Positions 9,996 to 18,911 of a stretch of 64,000 nucleotides of DNA are shown here, in pieces (positions within the stretch are counted from its first letter, which is position 1; every line of letters begins with the position of its first letter). The DNA lies in NCBI RefSeq assembly GCF_002209535.1, contig NZ_NJIG01000001.1, positions 682,001-746,000 on the forward strand. Reading direction: 5' to 3'. The position numbers were made by a program, and so were the translations under genes. This stretch comes from Achromobacter marplatensis (lineage in GTDB: Bacteria; Pseudomonadota; Gammaproteobacteria; Burkholderiales; Burkholderiaceae_B). A model generated the notes under the pieces. The model did not search any database. It was not told the origin of the DNA and saw nothing but the letters and a program-made list of their open reading frames with translations.

Positions 9996-10861
9996 TTCGA
10001 TTCTCCCAGGTCTTGGGCGTACCGGGCGATCTGGTTGGCCGACAACACCACCGTGGCCACCACCAGCCCCGGCATCGTCGTGTACCACCAGGCCGCCGCG
10101 ATATAGTTGCGGCCCTCTGCAATCAGCAGCCCCCATTCGGGAGCGGGCGGCGGCGCGCCAAACCCCAGGAAGCTGAGCGATGACACGGCCAGCACGGCCG
10201 CGCCGAACTCCAGCGCGGCCAGGGCCAGGACAGGCCCCGCTGCATGCGGCGCGATGTGGCGCAACAGAATGCCGCGGATGCCCACGCCAGAGGCCACCGC
10301 AGCTTCAACGAACACAGCGCTGCGCCAGCGCAGCACTTCGCCGCGCATCAGCCGGCCAAAAGTCGCCACATAGGACAGGCCGACGGCAATGGCGATGTGC
10401 ACCGTGCCGAATCCCAGCACCGTCACAATCGCCATGGACAGCAGCAAGGTGGGAATGGCCATCAGGATATCGGTGGCGCGCATCAGCACGGCATCCACCT
10501 TCCCGCCCAGGAATCCCGCCAGCAGCCCGATCGCGCCGCCCAGAAACAACGCGATCAACACCGCCAGCGACGTCGCCTGCAGGGAGGTGGACGTTCCATG
10601 GACGGTGCGCGCATAGATGTCGCGCCCCAGATGATCGGTACCGAACCAATGCGCGGCGGATGGCGGCAGCAATGCGTCCTGAGGCACGCCGCGCAAGGGG
10701 TCGGCAGACGTGAACGCCTGCGGAAACAAGGCCCAGCCCAGCACCAGCAGGACCACCGCGACGCTTACTGCCAGCACGGGCCGGGCTCGCAGGGCCGAGG
10801 CCGCCGCCAGCAGCCTGCCCGGCCGGGCGAGCGACTCTCTAGAAATGGCTTGCGTATTCAT
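9992..10861 (-). CDS. Peptide-type ABC transporter permease, DppC-like
   Basis: Inner-membrane permease of about 289 residues. It has the DppC-family periplasmic landmark HWFGTDHLGRDIYART near residue 70 and the BPD_transp_1 region ending SFLGFGAPPPAPEWG near residue 245. The ATG at 10861 overlaps the stop of the upstream permease by four bases, and its own stop overlaps the ATPase start by four, so expression is translationally coupled. With the DppB-like protein it forms the membrane channel for the cargo bound by the 538-residue receptor. Confidence 0.92.
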   Translation of the reverse strand: MNTQAISRESLARPGRLLAAASALRARPVLAVSVAVVLLVLGWALFPQAFTSADPLRGVPQDALLPPSAAHWFGTDHLGRDIYARTVHGTSTSLQATSLAVLIALFLGGAIGLLAGFLGGKVDAVLMRATDILMAIPTLLLSMAIVTVLGFGTVHIAIAVGLSYVATFGRLMRGEVLRWRSAVFVEAAVASGVGIRGILLRHIAPHAAGPVLALAALEFGAAVLAVSSLSFLGFGAPPPAPEWGLLIAEGRNYIAAAWWYTTMPGLVVATVVLSANQIARYAQDLGESK

Positions 10862-11853
10862 GCCAGCGCCCTCGCCCGGTTGCGGGTGATGCGGGGGTCC
10901 AGCAAGGGATACGCCAGGTCCACCACCAGATTGACGGCGACGAAAACCGCGGCCGCCAACACCACAACGCCTTGCACCACGGGAATGTCCTTGACGGCTA
11001 CCGCACCCTGCGCAAGCCGGCCGATGCCTTCGCGCGAAAACACCGTTTCGGTCACGACGGACCCCGCCAGAAGGTTGCCCATCAGCACGCCCGTCATCGT
11101 CAACACGGGAATCGTGGCGTTGGGCAGCACGTGCGTGAACAGCAGGCGCCTGCGCGACAGGCCCTTGGCGCGCAATGCGCCGACGAACGGCTGCCCCCAC
11201 ACGGCAGACAGCGACCGCGACAGTACTTGGGCCACGGTGGCGGCGGTGGGCAGCGCCAGCGTCGCGGCCGGCAGCACCAACGACTGCCAGCCGTCATTGC
11301 CCATCGCCGGAAACACCGGAAAGGTGAACGACAACCACTGCAGCAACAGCAACCCCACCCAGAAGGTCGGCAGGCAGACGCCCAGCGAGGGCGCCGCCTG
11401 CAGCGCCGACCGCAGGCGCGCATTGCGTGCTGAACTGGCCGCCAAGGCCAGCCCCAGGCCGAGGACGAGCGCGGCTGCCAGCGCGCACAGGGCAAGGGCC
11501 GCTGTGGCGGGCGCCGCCTGCGCCAGCATGGCGGCCACCGGCTGCCCCGTCTGGATCGACACGCCCAGATCCAGGCGAAGCGCCTGCCAGAGCGCGATGC
11601 CGTACTGCACCAGCAGTGGTTCGTCCAGGTGGTACTGCGCGCGAAGCGCCGCCACCTGGGCGGGATCGACCATGCTCTGGTCGCCCTGGTTCAACATGAT
11701 GCTGACGGGATCGCTGGGCAGGATATACAGGATCACGAATGACACTGTATAGGCGGCCCACAGCACGAAAGCCGATTGGACGATCCGGCTGAAGGCGTAG
11801 CGCCAGGCGTCGTTGCCGTCGCGCCAGCCGCTACGCGCCGCGGTCTTGGTCAT
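10858..11853 (-). CDS. Peptide-type ABC transporter permease, DppB-like
   Basis: Inner-membrane permease of 331 residues. The first membrane helix and following segment, with the family motif LPSDPVSIMLNQGD near residue 50, are typical of DppB/GsiC proteins, as is the TVAQVLSRSLSAVWGQPFV region near residue 215. It starts nine bases after the stop of the binding protein and overlaps the DppC-like gene by four bases. The permease pair belongs to the peptide/nickel/opine family (PepT), whose substrates include glutathione; that would suit the sulfur-rich context but is not shown by sequence. Confidence 0.92.
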   Translation of the reverse strand: MTKTAARSGWRDGNDAWRYAFSRIVQSAFVLWAAYTVSFVILYILPSDPVSIMLNQGDQSMVDPAQVAALRAQYHLDEPLLVQYGIALWQALRLDLGVSIQTGQPVAAMLAQAAPATAALALCALAAALVLGLGLALAASSARNARLRSALQAAPSLGVCLPTFWVGLLLLQWLSFTFPVFPAMGNDGWQSLVLPAATLALPTAATVAQVLSRSLSAVWGQPFVGALRAKGLSRRRLLFTHVLPNATIPVLTMTGVLMGNLLAGSVVTETVFSREGIGRLAQGAVAVKDIPVVQGVVVLAAAVFVAVNLVVDLAYPLLDPRITRNRARALA

Positions 11854-11862
11854 GCGATCCCC

Positions 11863-13479
11863 TTATTTCTGCAACCAGGTGTCGTAGAACTGCAGACGCG
11901 ACGAGGCGTCGTAGTGCAGGCCGTGCACGTGCTTGCCAGTGGCGCCAACCGTTGCCAGTTCCACCAGCGGAATCGCATGCCCGTCGGCCACCAGCAGTTC
12001 GGCGGCGCGGGCGATCAGGGCGCGGCGTTCTGCCGGGTCCTGCGCGGCTGCCGACTTGGCCAGCACCTCGTCCACCTCGGCCGGCTGGCGAAAGTTGACG
12101 TTGCGGCCGCTGGCCAGGAACACGGTGCGCAGAATGTCCGGGTCGGCGCGGGTCAGGTTGTAGAACTGAAGCGGCATCTTGCCCGTGTCGCGTTGGGCGT
12201 TGACTTGGCCGATCACGCTCTTCTTCAGTTGCAGGTCCACCCCGATCTCACGCAGTTGCTGCTGCACCAGTTCCAGGAAGGTCACCGCCTGCCAATATTC
12301 CAGCCGCACGGTCAGACGTTCGCCGTTCTTTTCCCGGATGCCGTCCTTGCCCAGCACCCAGCCGTCGTCCTCCAGCAGCTTCGCCGCGCCTTTCGGGTCA
12401 TAGGCCAGGGCCTGCGACTGGTCGACATAGGACGGCGTGGTCTTGGCCAGCACCGACGTGGCGGCGCGCTGATAGCGCGACAGGATCGCCTGCAATTCGG
12501 GGCGGTTGATGCCCTTGACGATGGCGCGGCGCACCGCCGGCGACGCCCACAACGGCAGCGATTCATTCGGGAAGAAGCTGTAGACCAGCCCCGGATTGCT
12601 GCGCGCCAGGATCGGGAAACCTTGGGCCAGCAGCACCTTTTCATCCTGCGGCTGCACGCTGGTGCTGACGTCCACCTGGCGTGACAGCAGGCTCCCGTTG
12701 CGCACCCCGGATTCCGGGATGATGCGGAACTCGATGCCTTCCAGGTATGCCTTGTCTTTGTGGGCGGCCAGCGACGACGGCCAGCCGTAGTCGTCCCGGC
12801 GCTGCAGCTTGGCGGCCTGGTTATGCACGAACGACGTCAAGGTGAACGGACCGGATCCCACCACCTGCCCCTGGCACCGTTCCTCATAGGACTTGGCCAG
12901 CGTGGCCTTGGACAGCAGGCCCATGCTCATCGTCGAGGTGGCCTGCAGGAACTGGGCGTTGGGCTGCTTGAAGACGATGACGACCGTGCGCGGGTCGGGT
13001 GTGTCGATACGGTCCAGCCCGGCCAGGTAGGTCGACGCCAGCGAGGCGCGCGCGCCCATCTTCACGATGCCGTCGAAGTTGGCCTTGACCGCATCGGCGT
13101 CCAGCGGACTGCCATCGGCGAAGGTCGCGCCGTCGCGCAGCACGAAGGTGAAGCGGCGGTTGTCGTCTTCGGATTTCCAGCTGGTGGCCAGCCACGGCAC
13201 GATGTTGCCCGTTTCGGGATCCTGATCCGTCAACGAGTCCGTGATCTGCCGGCCGATGTTCAACGCGGTGTTGTTGCCGGGCTGCTGCGGGTCAACGCAA
13301 AGCGGGTCCCCTTCCAGCGCAACCTTGAGAATGCCGCCGTATTGCGGTTGGGCGCCGTGCGCCGCGGTGCCCAGCAGCGCAAATGCCGCCGCGCAGAGCG
13401 CCGAGCCGATGCCGGCGGCCCGCCGCGGCGCATGCGCGCCCCGGGTCTGATTCATCACACTGGCTACGCTGCGCTGCAT
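11863..13479 (-). CDS. Peptide-type ABC transporter substrate-binding protein (SBP_bac_5)
   Basis: Periplasmic receptor of 538 residues, family 5 (DppA/OppA/NikA). The N-terminus has a signal peptide with a hydrophobic core around residues 22-40 and a likely cut after AAHG. The mature protein starts with PQYGGILKVALEGDP, followed by an SLTDQDPETGNIVPWLATSW segment near residue 90, all typical of the family. It is the first gene of a seven-gene operon (receptor, two permeases, double ATPase, three LLM monooxygenases). The ATG at 13479 is preceded by AAGGATGCAGGG. The ligand is probably the organosulfur or organonitrogen substrate of the LLM enzymes. Confidence 0.92.
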   Translation of the reverse strand: MQRSVASVMNQTRGAHAPRRAAGIGSALCAAAFALLGTAAHGAQPQYGGILKVALEGDPLCVDPQQPGNNTALNIGRQITDSLTDQDPETGNIVPWLATSWKSEDDNRRFTFVLRDGATFADGSPLDADAVKANFDGIVKMGARASLASTYLAGLDRIDTPDPRTVVIVFKQPNAQFLQATSTMSMGLLSKATLAKSYEERCQGQVVGSGPFTLTSFVHNQAAKLQRRDDYGWPSSLAAHKDKAYLEGIEFRIIPESGVRNGSLLSRQVDVSTSVQPQDEKVLLAQGFPILARSNPGLVYSFFPNESLPLWASPAVRRAIVKGINRPELQAILSRYQRAATSVLAKTTPSYVDQSQALAYDPKGAAKLLEDDGWVLGKDGIREKNGERLTVRLEYWQAVTFLELVQQQLREIGVDLQLKKSVIGQVNAQRDTGKMPLQFYNLTRADPDILRTVFLASGRNVNFRQPAEVDEVLAKSAAAQDPAERRALIARAAELLVADGHAIPLVELATVGATGKHVHGLHYDASSRLQFYDTWLQK

Positions 13480-13553
13480 TACCCTGCATCCTTGTATTCG
13501 AAGTGAAGCGATCCACTCTAAACAAGGGCGCGGCCGCGCCTAAATACATTCTT

Positions 13554-13569
13554 CGGATTTCGAAATCCG
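13554..13569. promoter_or_regulatory. Perfect 16-bp palindrome upstream of the ABC-LLM operon
   Basis: The bases CGGATTTCGAAATCCG form a perfect palindrome 75 bases before the receptor ATG at 13479. It lies between that start and the end of the encapsulin operon, where an operator would be expected. No cognate regulator is visible nearby. It could also be one arm of a termination structure. Confidence 0.4.
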
Positions 13570-13581
13570 GCAGAAACTAAT

Positions 13582-13600
13582 GCCCATAAGCATCATGGGC
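13582..13600 (-). terminator. Stem-loop after the encapsulin-LLM operon
   Basis: GCCCAT (13582-13587) and ATGGGC (13595-13600) form a six-base stem with a seven-base loop, beginning 11 bases after the stop codon of the last LLM gene. The downstream run is only weakly T-rich, so this is a modest candidate terminator. Confidence 0.4.
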
Positions 13601-13610
13601 GTGGTGACGG

Positions 13611-14939
13611 TCAGCGCGGAAAATGCCGATTTTCCGGGCGTGGCAAGCCCAGGTTCTCGCGCAGCGTGCGGCCTTCGTATTCGCGACGGAAAATGCCGCG
13701 CCGCTGGAGCTCGGGCACGACCTGCTCGGTAAACGCGTCCAGGCCACCGGGTAGCCACGGAAACATCACATTGAAGCCGTCAGCCCCTTCCGCCTCCAGC
13801 CATTCCTGCATTTGGTCTGCGATGTGGCGCGCCGTTCCCACCATGGCCAGCCCGCCGTAGCCGCCCAGGCGCTGGGCCAATTGCCGCACCGTGAACCCTT
13901 CGCGTTCGGCCAGGGCGATCACCCGCTCGCGACCGCTCTTGCTGGCGTTGGTCTCGGGAACCGGGGGCAAGCGCGCGTCGGGGTCAAAGGCCGAGGCATC
14001 GCAGCCCAAGGCAATGGACAGCGAAGCGATGGCACTTTCATAGTGGACAAGGCTGTCCAGATGCGCGCGGATATCTCGCGCCTGGCGGTCCGTTTCACCC
14101 ACCACGACGAGCACGCCTGGCAAGATCTTCAGGTGATCGCGATGGCGCCCCAGCCTGTCCATCCGGCCTTTGACGTCGGCGTAGAACCGCCTGCCCTCCT
14201 CCAGCGTGGACTGCGCCGCGAACACGACTTCCGCCGTCTCTGCGGCCAGTTGCCTGCCGGGTTCCGACGCGCCCGCCTGCACGATGACCGGCCAGCCTTG
14301 CACCGGACGGGCGATGTGCAGCGGCCCCTTCACCGACAGGTGCTCACCCTGGTGATTCAAGGCCCGCAGCCGGGTGGGGTCGAAATACACGGCGCTGTCG
14401 GCGTCGCGGATGAAGGCGTCGTCGGCCCAACTGTCCCACAAACCGGTCACCACATCGTAGAACTCCCGGGCCCGGGCGTAGCGGGCCGCGTGGTCGGGCT
14501 GACGGGTACGGCCAAAGTTCAGCGCAGCGTCGGGGTTAGAGGTGGTGACGATGTTCCACCCAGCCCGGCCCTGGCTCAGATGGTCCAGCGACGCGAAGCG
14601 CCGCGCCACGTGAAAAGGCTCGTCGAAGGTGGTGGACGCCGTGGCCACCAGCCCCAGATGCTGCGTCGCCTGGCTAAGCGCCGACAACAGCGTGAAGGGC
14701 TCGAACGACGTCGCGGTGTGGCTGCGCTTCAAGGCATCGATCGGCATGTTCAACAGCGCCAGATGATCCGCCATGAAGAAGGCGTCGAAGCGCGCCCGCT
14801 CCAGGGTTTGGGCGTAGCGCTTCAGGTGCTCGAAGTTGAAGTTGGCGTCGCGATGCGCGCCCGGATAGCGCCAGGCGCCCGTGTGGATGCTGACGGGGCG
14901 CATGAACGCGCCCAGCTTGAGTTGACGTTGCACGCTCAT
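13611..14939 (-). CDS. LLM-class flavin-dependent monooxygenase in the encapsulin operon (NtaA/DszA family)
   Basis: FMN-dependent monooxygenase of about 442 residues. Landmarks are FDAFFMADHLALLN near residue 52, SQGRAGWNIVTTSNPD near residue 125 and HQGEHLSVKGPLHIARPVQGWP near residue 195. The ATG at 14939 is preceded by an AGGGGG ribosome site and lies 11 bases after the cysteine desulfurase stop; the open frame up to 15089 lies inside that gene and is not used. It is the last gene of the rhodanese-EpsC-encapsulin operon. The DszA-like family and this placement suggest that it releases sulfur (for example as sulfite) from an organic compound. Direct entry into the compartment is unlikely, since it has no visible targeting extension. 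Confidence 0.87.
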   Translation of the reverse strand: MSVQRQLKLGAFMRPVSIHTGAWRYPGAHRDANFNFEHLKRYAQTLERARFDAFFMADHLALLNMPIDALKRSHTATSFEPFTLLSALSQATQHLGLVATASTTFDEPFHVARRFASLDHLSQGRAGWNIVTTSNPDAALNFGRTRQPDHAARYARAREFYDVVTGLWDSWADDAFIRDADSAVYFDPTRLRALNHQGEHLSVKGPLHIARPVQGWPVIVQAGASEPGRQLAAETAEVVFAAQSTLEEGRRFYADVKGRMDRLGRHRDHLKILPGVLVVVGETDRQARDIRAHLDSLVHYESAIASLSIALGCDASAFDPDARLPPVPETNASKSGRERVIALAEREGFTVRQLAQRLGGYGGLAMVGTARHIADQMQEWLEAEGADGFNVMFPWLPGGLDAFTEQVVPELQRRGIFRREYEGRTLRENLGLPRPENRHFPR

Positions 14940-14950
14940 GCTTGCCCCCT

Positions 14951-16948
14951 TTATGCCTTTCGCCTGACCGAGGACAGCCGCTGCACCACATCCAGCAGGC
15001 GATCGATTTCGTCGTACGTGTTGTAGAACGCCAGCGACGGGCGCACGGTCGTTTCCACGCCGAACCGGCGCAGGATCGGCTGCGCGCAATGGTGGCCCGT
15101 GCGCACGGCGATGCCCTCCTCGTTCAGCGCATGCCCCACCTCTTCGGTGCTGTAGCCGTCCAGCACGAAGGACATGACGCTGGCCTTCTCTGCCGCCGTG
15201 CCGATCAGGCGCACGCCCTTGATGTCGCCCAGCCCCCGCATGCCGTAGACCAGCAAGTCATGTTCGTAGCGCCCGATGTTCTCGATGCCCAGTCGCGTCA
15301 CGTAGTCCAGCGCCGCGCCTAGCCCGACGGCATCCGCGATATTGCCCGTGCCCGCCTCGAACTTGTTGGGAATCGGCTGGAACACCGTCTTCTCGAAGGT
15401 CACGTCGGCGATCATGTTGCCGCCACCTTGCCAGGGCGGCATGTCTTCCAGCACCTCGCGCTTGCCCCAGACGACGCCAATGCCCGTCGGGCCGAAGATC
15501 TTGTGGCCGGAGAATACGAAGAAGTCCGCGCCCAGCGCCTGCACGTCCACCCGCATATGCGACACCGACTGCGCGCCATCGACCAGCACGCGCGCGCCCG
15601 CGCGATGCGCCAGGTCCACGATCTCCTTGACGGGCGTTACCGTGCCCAGCGCATTCGACACCTGGGTGACCGAGACGATGCGGGTACGGTCATTGAGCAG
15701 CTTTTGGTATTCATCCAGCAGGATCTGCCCGGAATCGTCCACCGGGATCACACGCAGGCGTGCGCCTTTGGCGGCTGCCAACTGCTGCCAGGGCACGATG
15801 TTGGCGTGGTGCTCAAGGTTCGACACGATGATTTCGTCGCCCTCGCCCACATGTTGCGCGCCCCAGCTCTTGGCCACCAGGTTGATCGCCTCGGTCGTGC
15901 CGCGCACGAAGATCACCTCGTTCACGTCGGGCGCGTTGATGAAGCGGCGGGCCCGCTCGCGCGCGCCTTCGTAGGCGTCGGTGGCGCGCGCCGCCAGTTC
16001 ATGCGCCGCCCGGTGGATGTTGGAGTTTTCGTGGGCGTAGAAGTACGCGATACGGTCGATGACGCTTTGCGGCTTGTGCGTGGTGGCGGCGTTGTCGAAC
16101 CACACCAGCGGGCGGCCGTTGACGCGCTCCTGCAGCACCGGGAAATCACGCCGCACCGCGTGCACGTCGAAAGGCGGATGCGCATCGGCCCCCGCGCTGG
16201 GCGCCGTGCGCGCCGTGGGATGCGCCGGCGTGACATAACCGCTGGGCAACACCACCGCATCCACGAAGTAATAGCTGGGCTCCCCAGCCGGCGATGGGGG
16301 TCTGGCTGGGGCCGGGCCGGGTCCGGCAGCGCCCAACCCCGGCAAGGACAGTCCGGCCAGTTCGTCACTGCCCCGCGTGCCGCCCAGCACGTTCTCCTGC
16401 CCCGCCGGGTCCCCCGCGGGTTGGCCATGCGCGGCATCCAGGAAATAGTAGGAAGCCGCCTCGCGCACGGTAGCGGCCTGCCCCGGGGCGGCGCGTCCGG
16501 CCAGGGGCGCCACGCCCGTGACACCCGAACCGAAGCGCGGTTCATACGCCGGTACCGCCGTCACGACGTTGTCCGGAACGCCGTTGCCCGCCTGCGCATG
16601 CGGCAGCAGCGCAGGCGCGCGATGCGCCAGCGAAGGCAACTGCGCGGGCGATGCCGGCACCAGGTTGACGCCCGGCGCATGGCCCTGCGGAATTGGCGTA
16701 CCAGGCACGCCTGGCCCCACCCCCGCCGGGCTGGCCAGCGGCGATCCCGGCGGCGCGACGTTCAGCGGGGCCTGCACGCCCGGCGGCACGGGCGCCGGCG
16801 GGGTGATCCCGACAGCCTGCCCGGGCAACGCCGTGAAGAAGGCATTGGCCAATCGGGCAAGTTCGCGAGGATCGATGGGCGCTTCAGGCGCGCCGGGCAC
16901 TCCGCCGCCCAGGGCGGCGAAACTTGGAGAGGAATCGGCAATAGGCAT
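14951..16948 (-). CDS. Family 2A encapsulin cargo: cysteine desulfurase with targeting N-terminus
   Basis: PLP enzyme of 665 residues that takes sulfur from L-cysteine as an enzyme persulfide, giving alanine. Residues 1 to about 255 are Pro/Ala/Gly-rich and apparently disordered, as in the cargo of Family 2A encapsulins, where this part directs loading into the shell. The catalytic domain (about 260-660) is SufS/group II-like: the PLP lysine is Lys483 in SGHKIFGP and the active cysteine is Cys621 in RTGHHCAQP. The N-terminus holds two copies of a SYYF(L/V)DA motif (166-172 and 225-231). The gene starts eight bases after the shell gene. Ordinary SufS proteins are about 410 residues, so the extension is the diagnostic feature. 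Confidence 0.95.
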   Translation of the reverse strand: MPIADSSPSFAALGGGVPGAPEAPIDPRELARLANAFFTALPGQAVGITPPAPVPPGVQAPLNVAPPGSPLASPAGVGPGVPGTPIPQGHAPGVNLVPASPAQLPSLAHRAPALLPHAQAGNGVPDNVVTAVPAYEPRFGSGVTGVAPLAGRAAPGQAATVREAASYYFLDAAHGQPAGDPAGQENVLGGTRGSDELAGLSLPGLGAAGPGPAPARPPSPAGEPSYYFVDAVVLPSGYVTPAHPTARTAPSAGADAHPPFDVHAVRRDFPVLQERVNGRPLVWFDNAATTHKPQSVIDRIAYFYAHENSNIHRAAHELAARATDAYEGARERARRFINAPDVNEVIFVRGTTEAINLVAKSWGAQHVGEGDEIIVSNLEHHANIVPWQQLAAAKGARLRVIPVDDSGQILLDEYQKLLNDRTRIVSVTQVSNALGTVTPVKEIVDLAHRAGARVLVDGAQSVSHMRVDVQALGADFFVFSGHKIFGPTGIGVVWGKREVLEDMPPWQGGGNMIADVTFEKTVFQPIPNKFEAGTGNIADAVGLGAALDYVTRLGIENIGRYEHDLLVYGMRGLGDIKGVRLIGTAAEKASVMSFVLDGYSTEEVGHALNEEGIAVRTGHHCAQPILRRFGVETTVRPSLAFYNTYDEIDRLLDVVQRLSSVRRKA

Positions 16949-16956
16949 CGTGCGGC

Positions 16957-17889
16957 CTACTTGTAGGTGTCGGGATAGTCGTGATATTTGCCGATCTCGA
17001 CGTCATCCAGCACCGCCAGCGCATCATCCGCCAATATCGCCAGCGAGCAATACAACGAGATCAGATACGACGCGATGGCGTGATTGTTGATGCCCATGAA
17101 GCGCACCGACAGGCCGGGGCTTTGCTCGCCGGGCAAGCCAGGCTGGTACAGGCCGACCACGCCCTGCCGCTTGTCGCCCACGCGCAGCAGCAGGATCTTG
17201 GTCTTGCCGTCGGCCACCGGCACCTTGTTGGACGGAATCAGCGGGATGCCGCGCCAGGTAATGAACTGGGAACCGAACAGGCTGACGGTAGGCGGCGGCG
17301 TGCCGCGCCGGGTGGCTTCGCGGCCGAAGGCGGCAATCGCCAGCGGATGCGTCAGGAAAAAGGCGGGTTCCTTCCAGACTTTGGTCAGCAGTTCGTCCAG
17401 GTCGTCGGGCGTGGGCGCGCCGGTCAGCGGGAAAATGCGCTGCTCGTCCGTCACCTGGGACAACAAGCCATAGTCGGGGTTGTTGATCAGTTCGCTTTCC
17501 TGGTTCTCCTTGATGGTTTCGATCGTCAGGCGCAACTGTTCCTTGATCTGGTCGTGCGGGCTGCTGTACAGATCGGAAATACGCGTGTGCACGTCCAGCA
17601 CAGTGCTGACCGCATTCAGGAAATACTCGCGCGGGTGCTCTTCATAATCCACGAAGGTGCGCGGCAACTGGTTCTCGTCTTCGCGCGCGGTGCACGTGAC
17701 TTTGATGTTTTCGGGATTCTTGACCTTGTTCAGGCGGTAGATGCCGGCTTCGACCGGCACCCATTGCAGCAAATGCGTCAGCCAACGCGGGCTGATGGTG
17801 GCAAGTTGGGGTACGGTCTTGGTCGCATTGGCCAACTGCCTTGCGCCGTTGTCGCCCAATGCGACGGTCCCGCCTACGGTGGCACTCAT
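16957..17889 (-). CDS. srpI: Family 2A encapsulin nanocompartment shell protein (SrpI-type)
   Basis: Shell subunit of about 310 residues that self-assembles, with an HK97-type fold, into a protein nanocompartment enclosing the desulfurase. It matches the SrpI group in length and in conserved segments: NKVKNPENIKVTC near residue 54, DYEEHPREYFLNAVSTVLDVHTR split near residues 81-103, and SPGLSVRFMGINNHAIASYL near residues 257-276. I chose ATG 17889 because GGAG sits six bases before it; an ATG at 17910 would add seven residues. In Acinetobacter and Synechococcus the homologous shells are linked to sulfur starvation and, in Acinetobacter, to storage of elemental sulfur. This member lacks the cNMP-binding domain of Family 2B shells. 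Confidence 0.96.
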   Translation of the reverse strand: MSATVGGTVALGDNGARQLANATKTVPQLATISPRWLTHLLQWVPVEAGIYRLNKVKNPENIKVTCTAREDENQLPRTFVDYEEHPREYFLNAVSTVLDVHTRISDLYSSPHDQIKEQLRLTIETIKENQESELINNPDYGLLSQVTDEQRIFPLTGAPTPDDLDELLTKVWKEPAFFLTHPLAIAAFGREATRRGTPPPTVSLFGSQFITWRGIPLIPSNKVPVADGKTKILLLRVGDKRQGVVGLYQPGLPGEQSPGLSVRFMGINNHAIASYLISLYCSLAILADDALAVLDDVEIGKYHDYPDTYK

Positions 17890-17980
17890 TGAAATCTCCG
17901 AAGTGAACAAACAAGCAAAACGACTCAGACAAGCAAAATGAAAGGGCCGAAGCCCTCATGAGGTACTGCCCACTGTTGAA

Positions 17981-18910
17981 TCAGGCGGCCCGCTCCTGCT
18001 CCGGGCCCGGAAGGCTGCGCGGGCGCTGCGTACTGCGCGGCCCCGCCTGCGTGACCGTGGCGCCCGGGGCCACGTCGTCCGTAATCCAGACATTGCCGCC
18101 GATGACGGCGCCCTGCCCCAAGGTGACGCGGCCCAGGATCGTGGCGCCGGCGTAGATCACCACGTCGTCTTCCACGATCGGATGGCGAGCCACCCCTTTT
18201 TCCAGGTTGCCGTCGGCATCGGTCACAAAGCGCTTGGCGCCCAGCGTCACGGCTTGATAGATGCGCACGCCCCGCCCGATGCGGGCCGTTTCGCCGATGA
18301 CGACGCCGGTGCCATGGTCGATGAAGCAGCCAGGGCCGATCTGCGCGCCGGGATGAATGTCGATACCCGTCTCGCCATGGGCAATTTCTGCCGCGATACG
18401 CGCCAGCAGTGGCAGGTCCAGCAAGTACAACTGGTGCGCCAGCCGGTGATGGATCAGCGCGTGGATACCGGGATAGCAAAGCAGCACCTCGTCGACGCTG
18501 CGCGCCGCGGGGTCGCCTTGATAGGCGGCAAGCACGTCGCTGTCCAGCAGCCGGCGCACATCCGGCAGCGCGGCCGCAAAGCGGCGTACGATCGACGCCG
18601 CGTGATCGTCCACCGCGGGATGGTCGGGCGCGTGGCGCCGCAATTCCAGCCGCGCCTGCTCCAACAGGCTGCGCAGGGCTGCGTCCAGCGTATAACCCAC
18701 GTAGAAGTTCTCGCTCTCGTGGCGCATGTCCACGGGCCCCAGGCGCATGGGGAAAAGCGCGCGCTTGAGTTTGTCGAAGATGTCGGCCAGCGCTTCGCGC
18801 GAGGGGAATTCGCGTTCGCCCGGCTCGCGTGTGCGCTGCTGAGAGGTCCGCCAATCGGCGCGGATGCCTTCTAGCGCACGGACGACGCCTTCCAGATCGA
18901 AGACGGCCAT
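17981..18910 (-). CDS. epsC: Serine O-acetyltransferase, EpsC type
   Basis: Cytoplasmic enzyme of 309 residues that makes O-acetylserine from serine and acetyl-CoA, the carbon acceptor for sulfide in cysteine synthesis. The C-terminal left-handed beta-helix is visible, with IDIHPGAQIG at 183-192, FIDHGTGVVIGETARIG at 197-212 and GGNVWITDDV at 271-280. The long N-terminal alpha region (about 1-165) fits EpsC rather than the shorter CysE. It starts one base after the rhodanese stop and lies 91 bases before the shell gene. Its place in a Family 2A encapsulin operon is a known association: it supplies the acceptor when stored sulfur is mobilised. Confidence 0.93.
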   Translation of the reverse strand: MAVFDLEGVVRALEGIRADWRTSQQRTREPGEREFPSREALADIFDKLKRALFPMRLGPVDMRHESENFYVGYTLDAALRSLLEQARLELRRHAPDHPAVDDHAASIVRRFAAALPDVRRLLDSDVLAAYQGDPAARSVDEVLLCYPGIHALIHHRLAHQLYLLDLPLLARIAAEIAHGETGIDIHPGAQIGPGCFIDHGTGVVIGETARIGRGVRIYQAVTLGAKRFVTDADGNLEKGVARHPIVEDDVVIYAGATILGRVTLGQGAVIGGNVWITDDVAPGATVTQAGPRSTQRPRSLPGPEQERAA

Positions 18911-18911
18911 A

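Noticed and set aside
13528-13539. GCGCGGCCGCGC palindrome
   Set aside because: A short pure G+C palindrome is common in such DNA and cannot be taken as an operator.
14951-16948. Reading the desulfurase as two genes, an unknown Pro-rich protein plus SufS
   Set aside because: The frame is continuous, no ribosome site precedes the catalytic part, and a long disordered N-terminus is the known hallmark of Family 2A encapsulin cargo.
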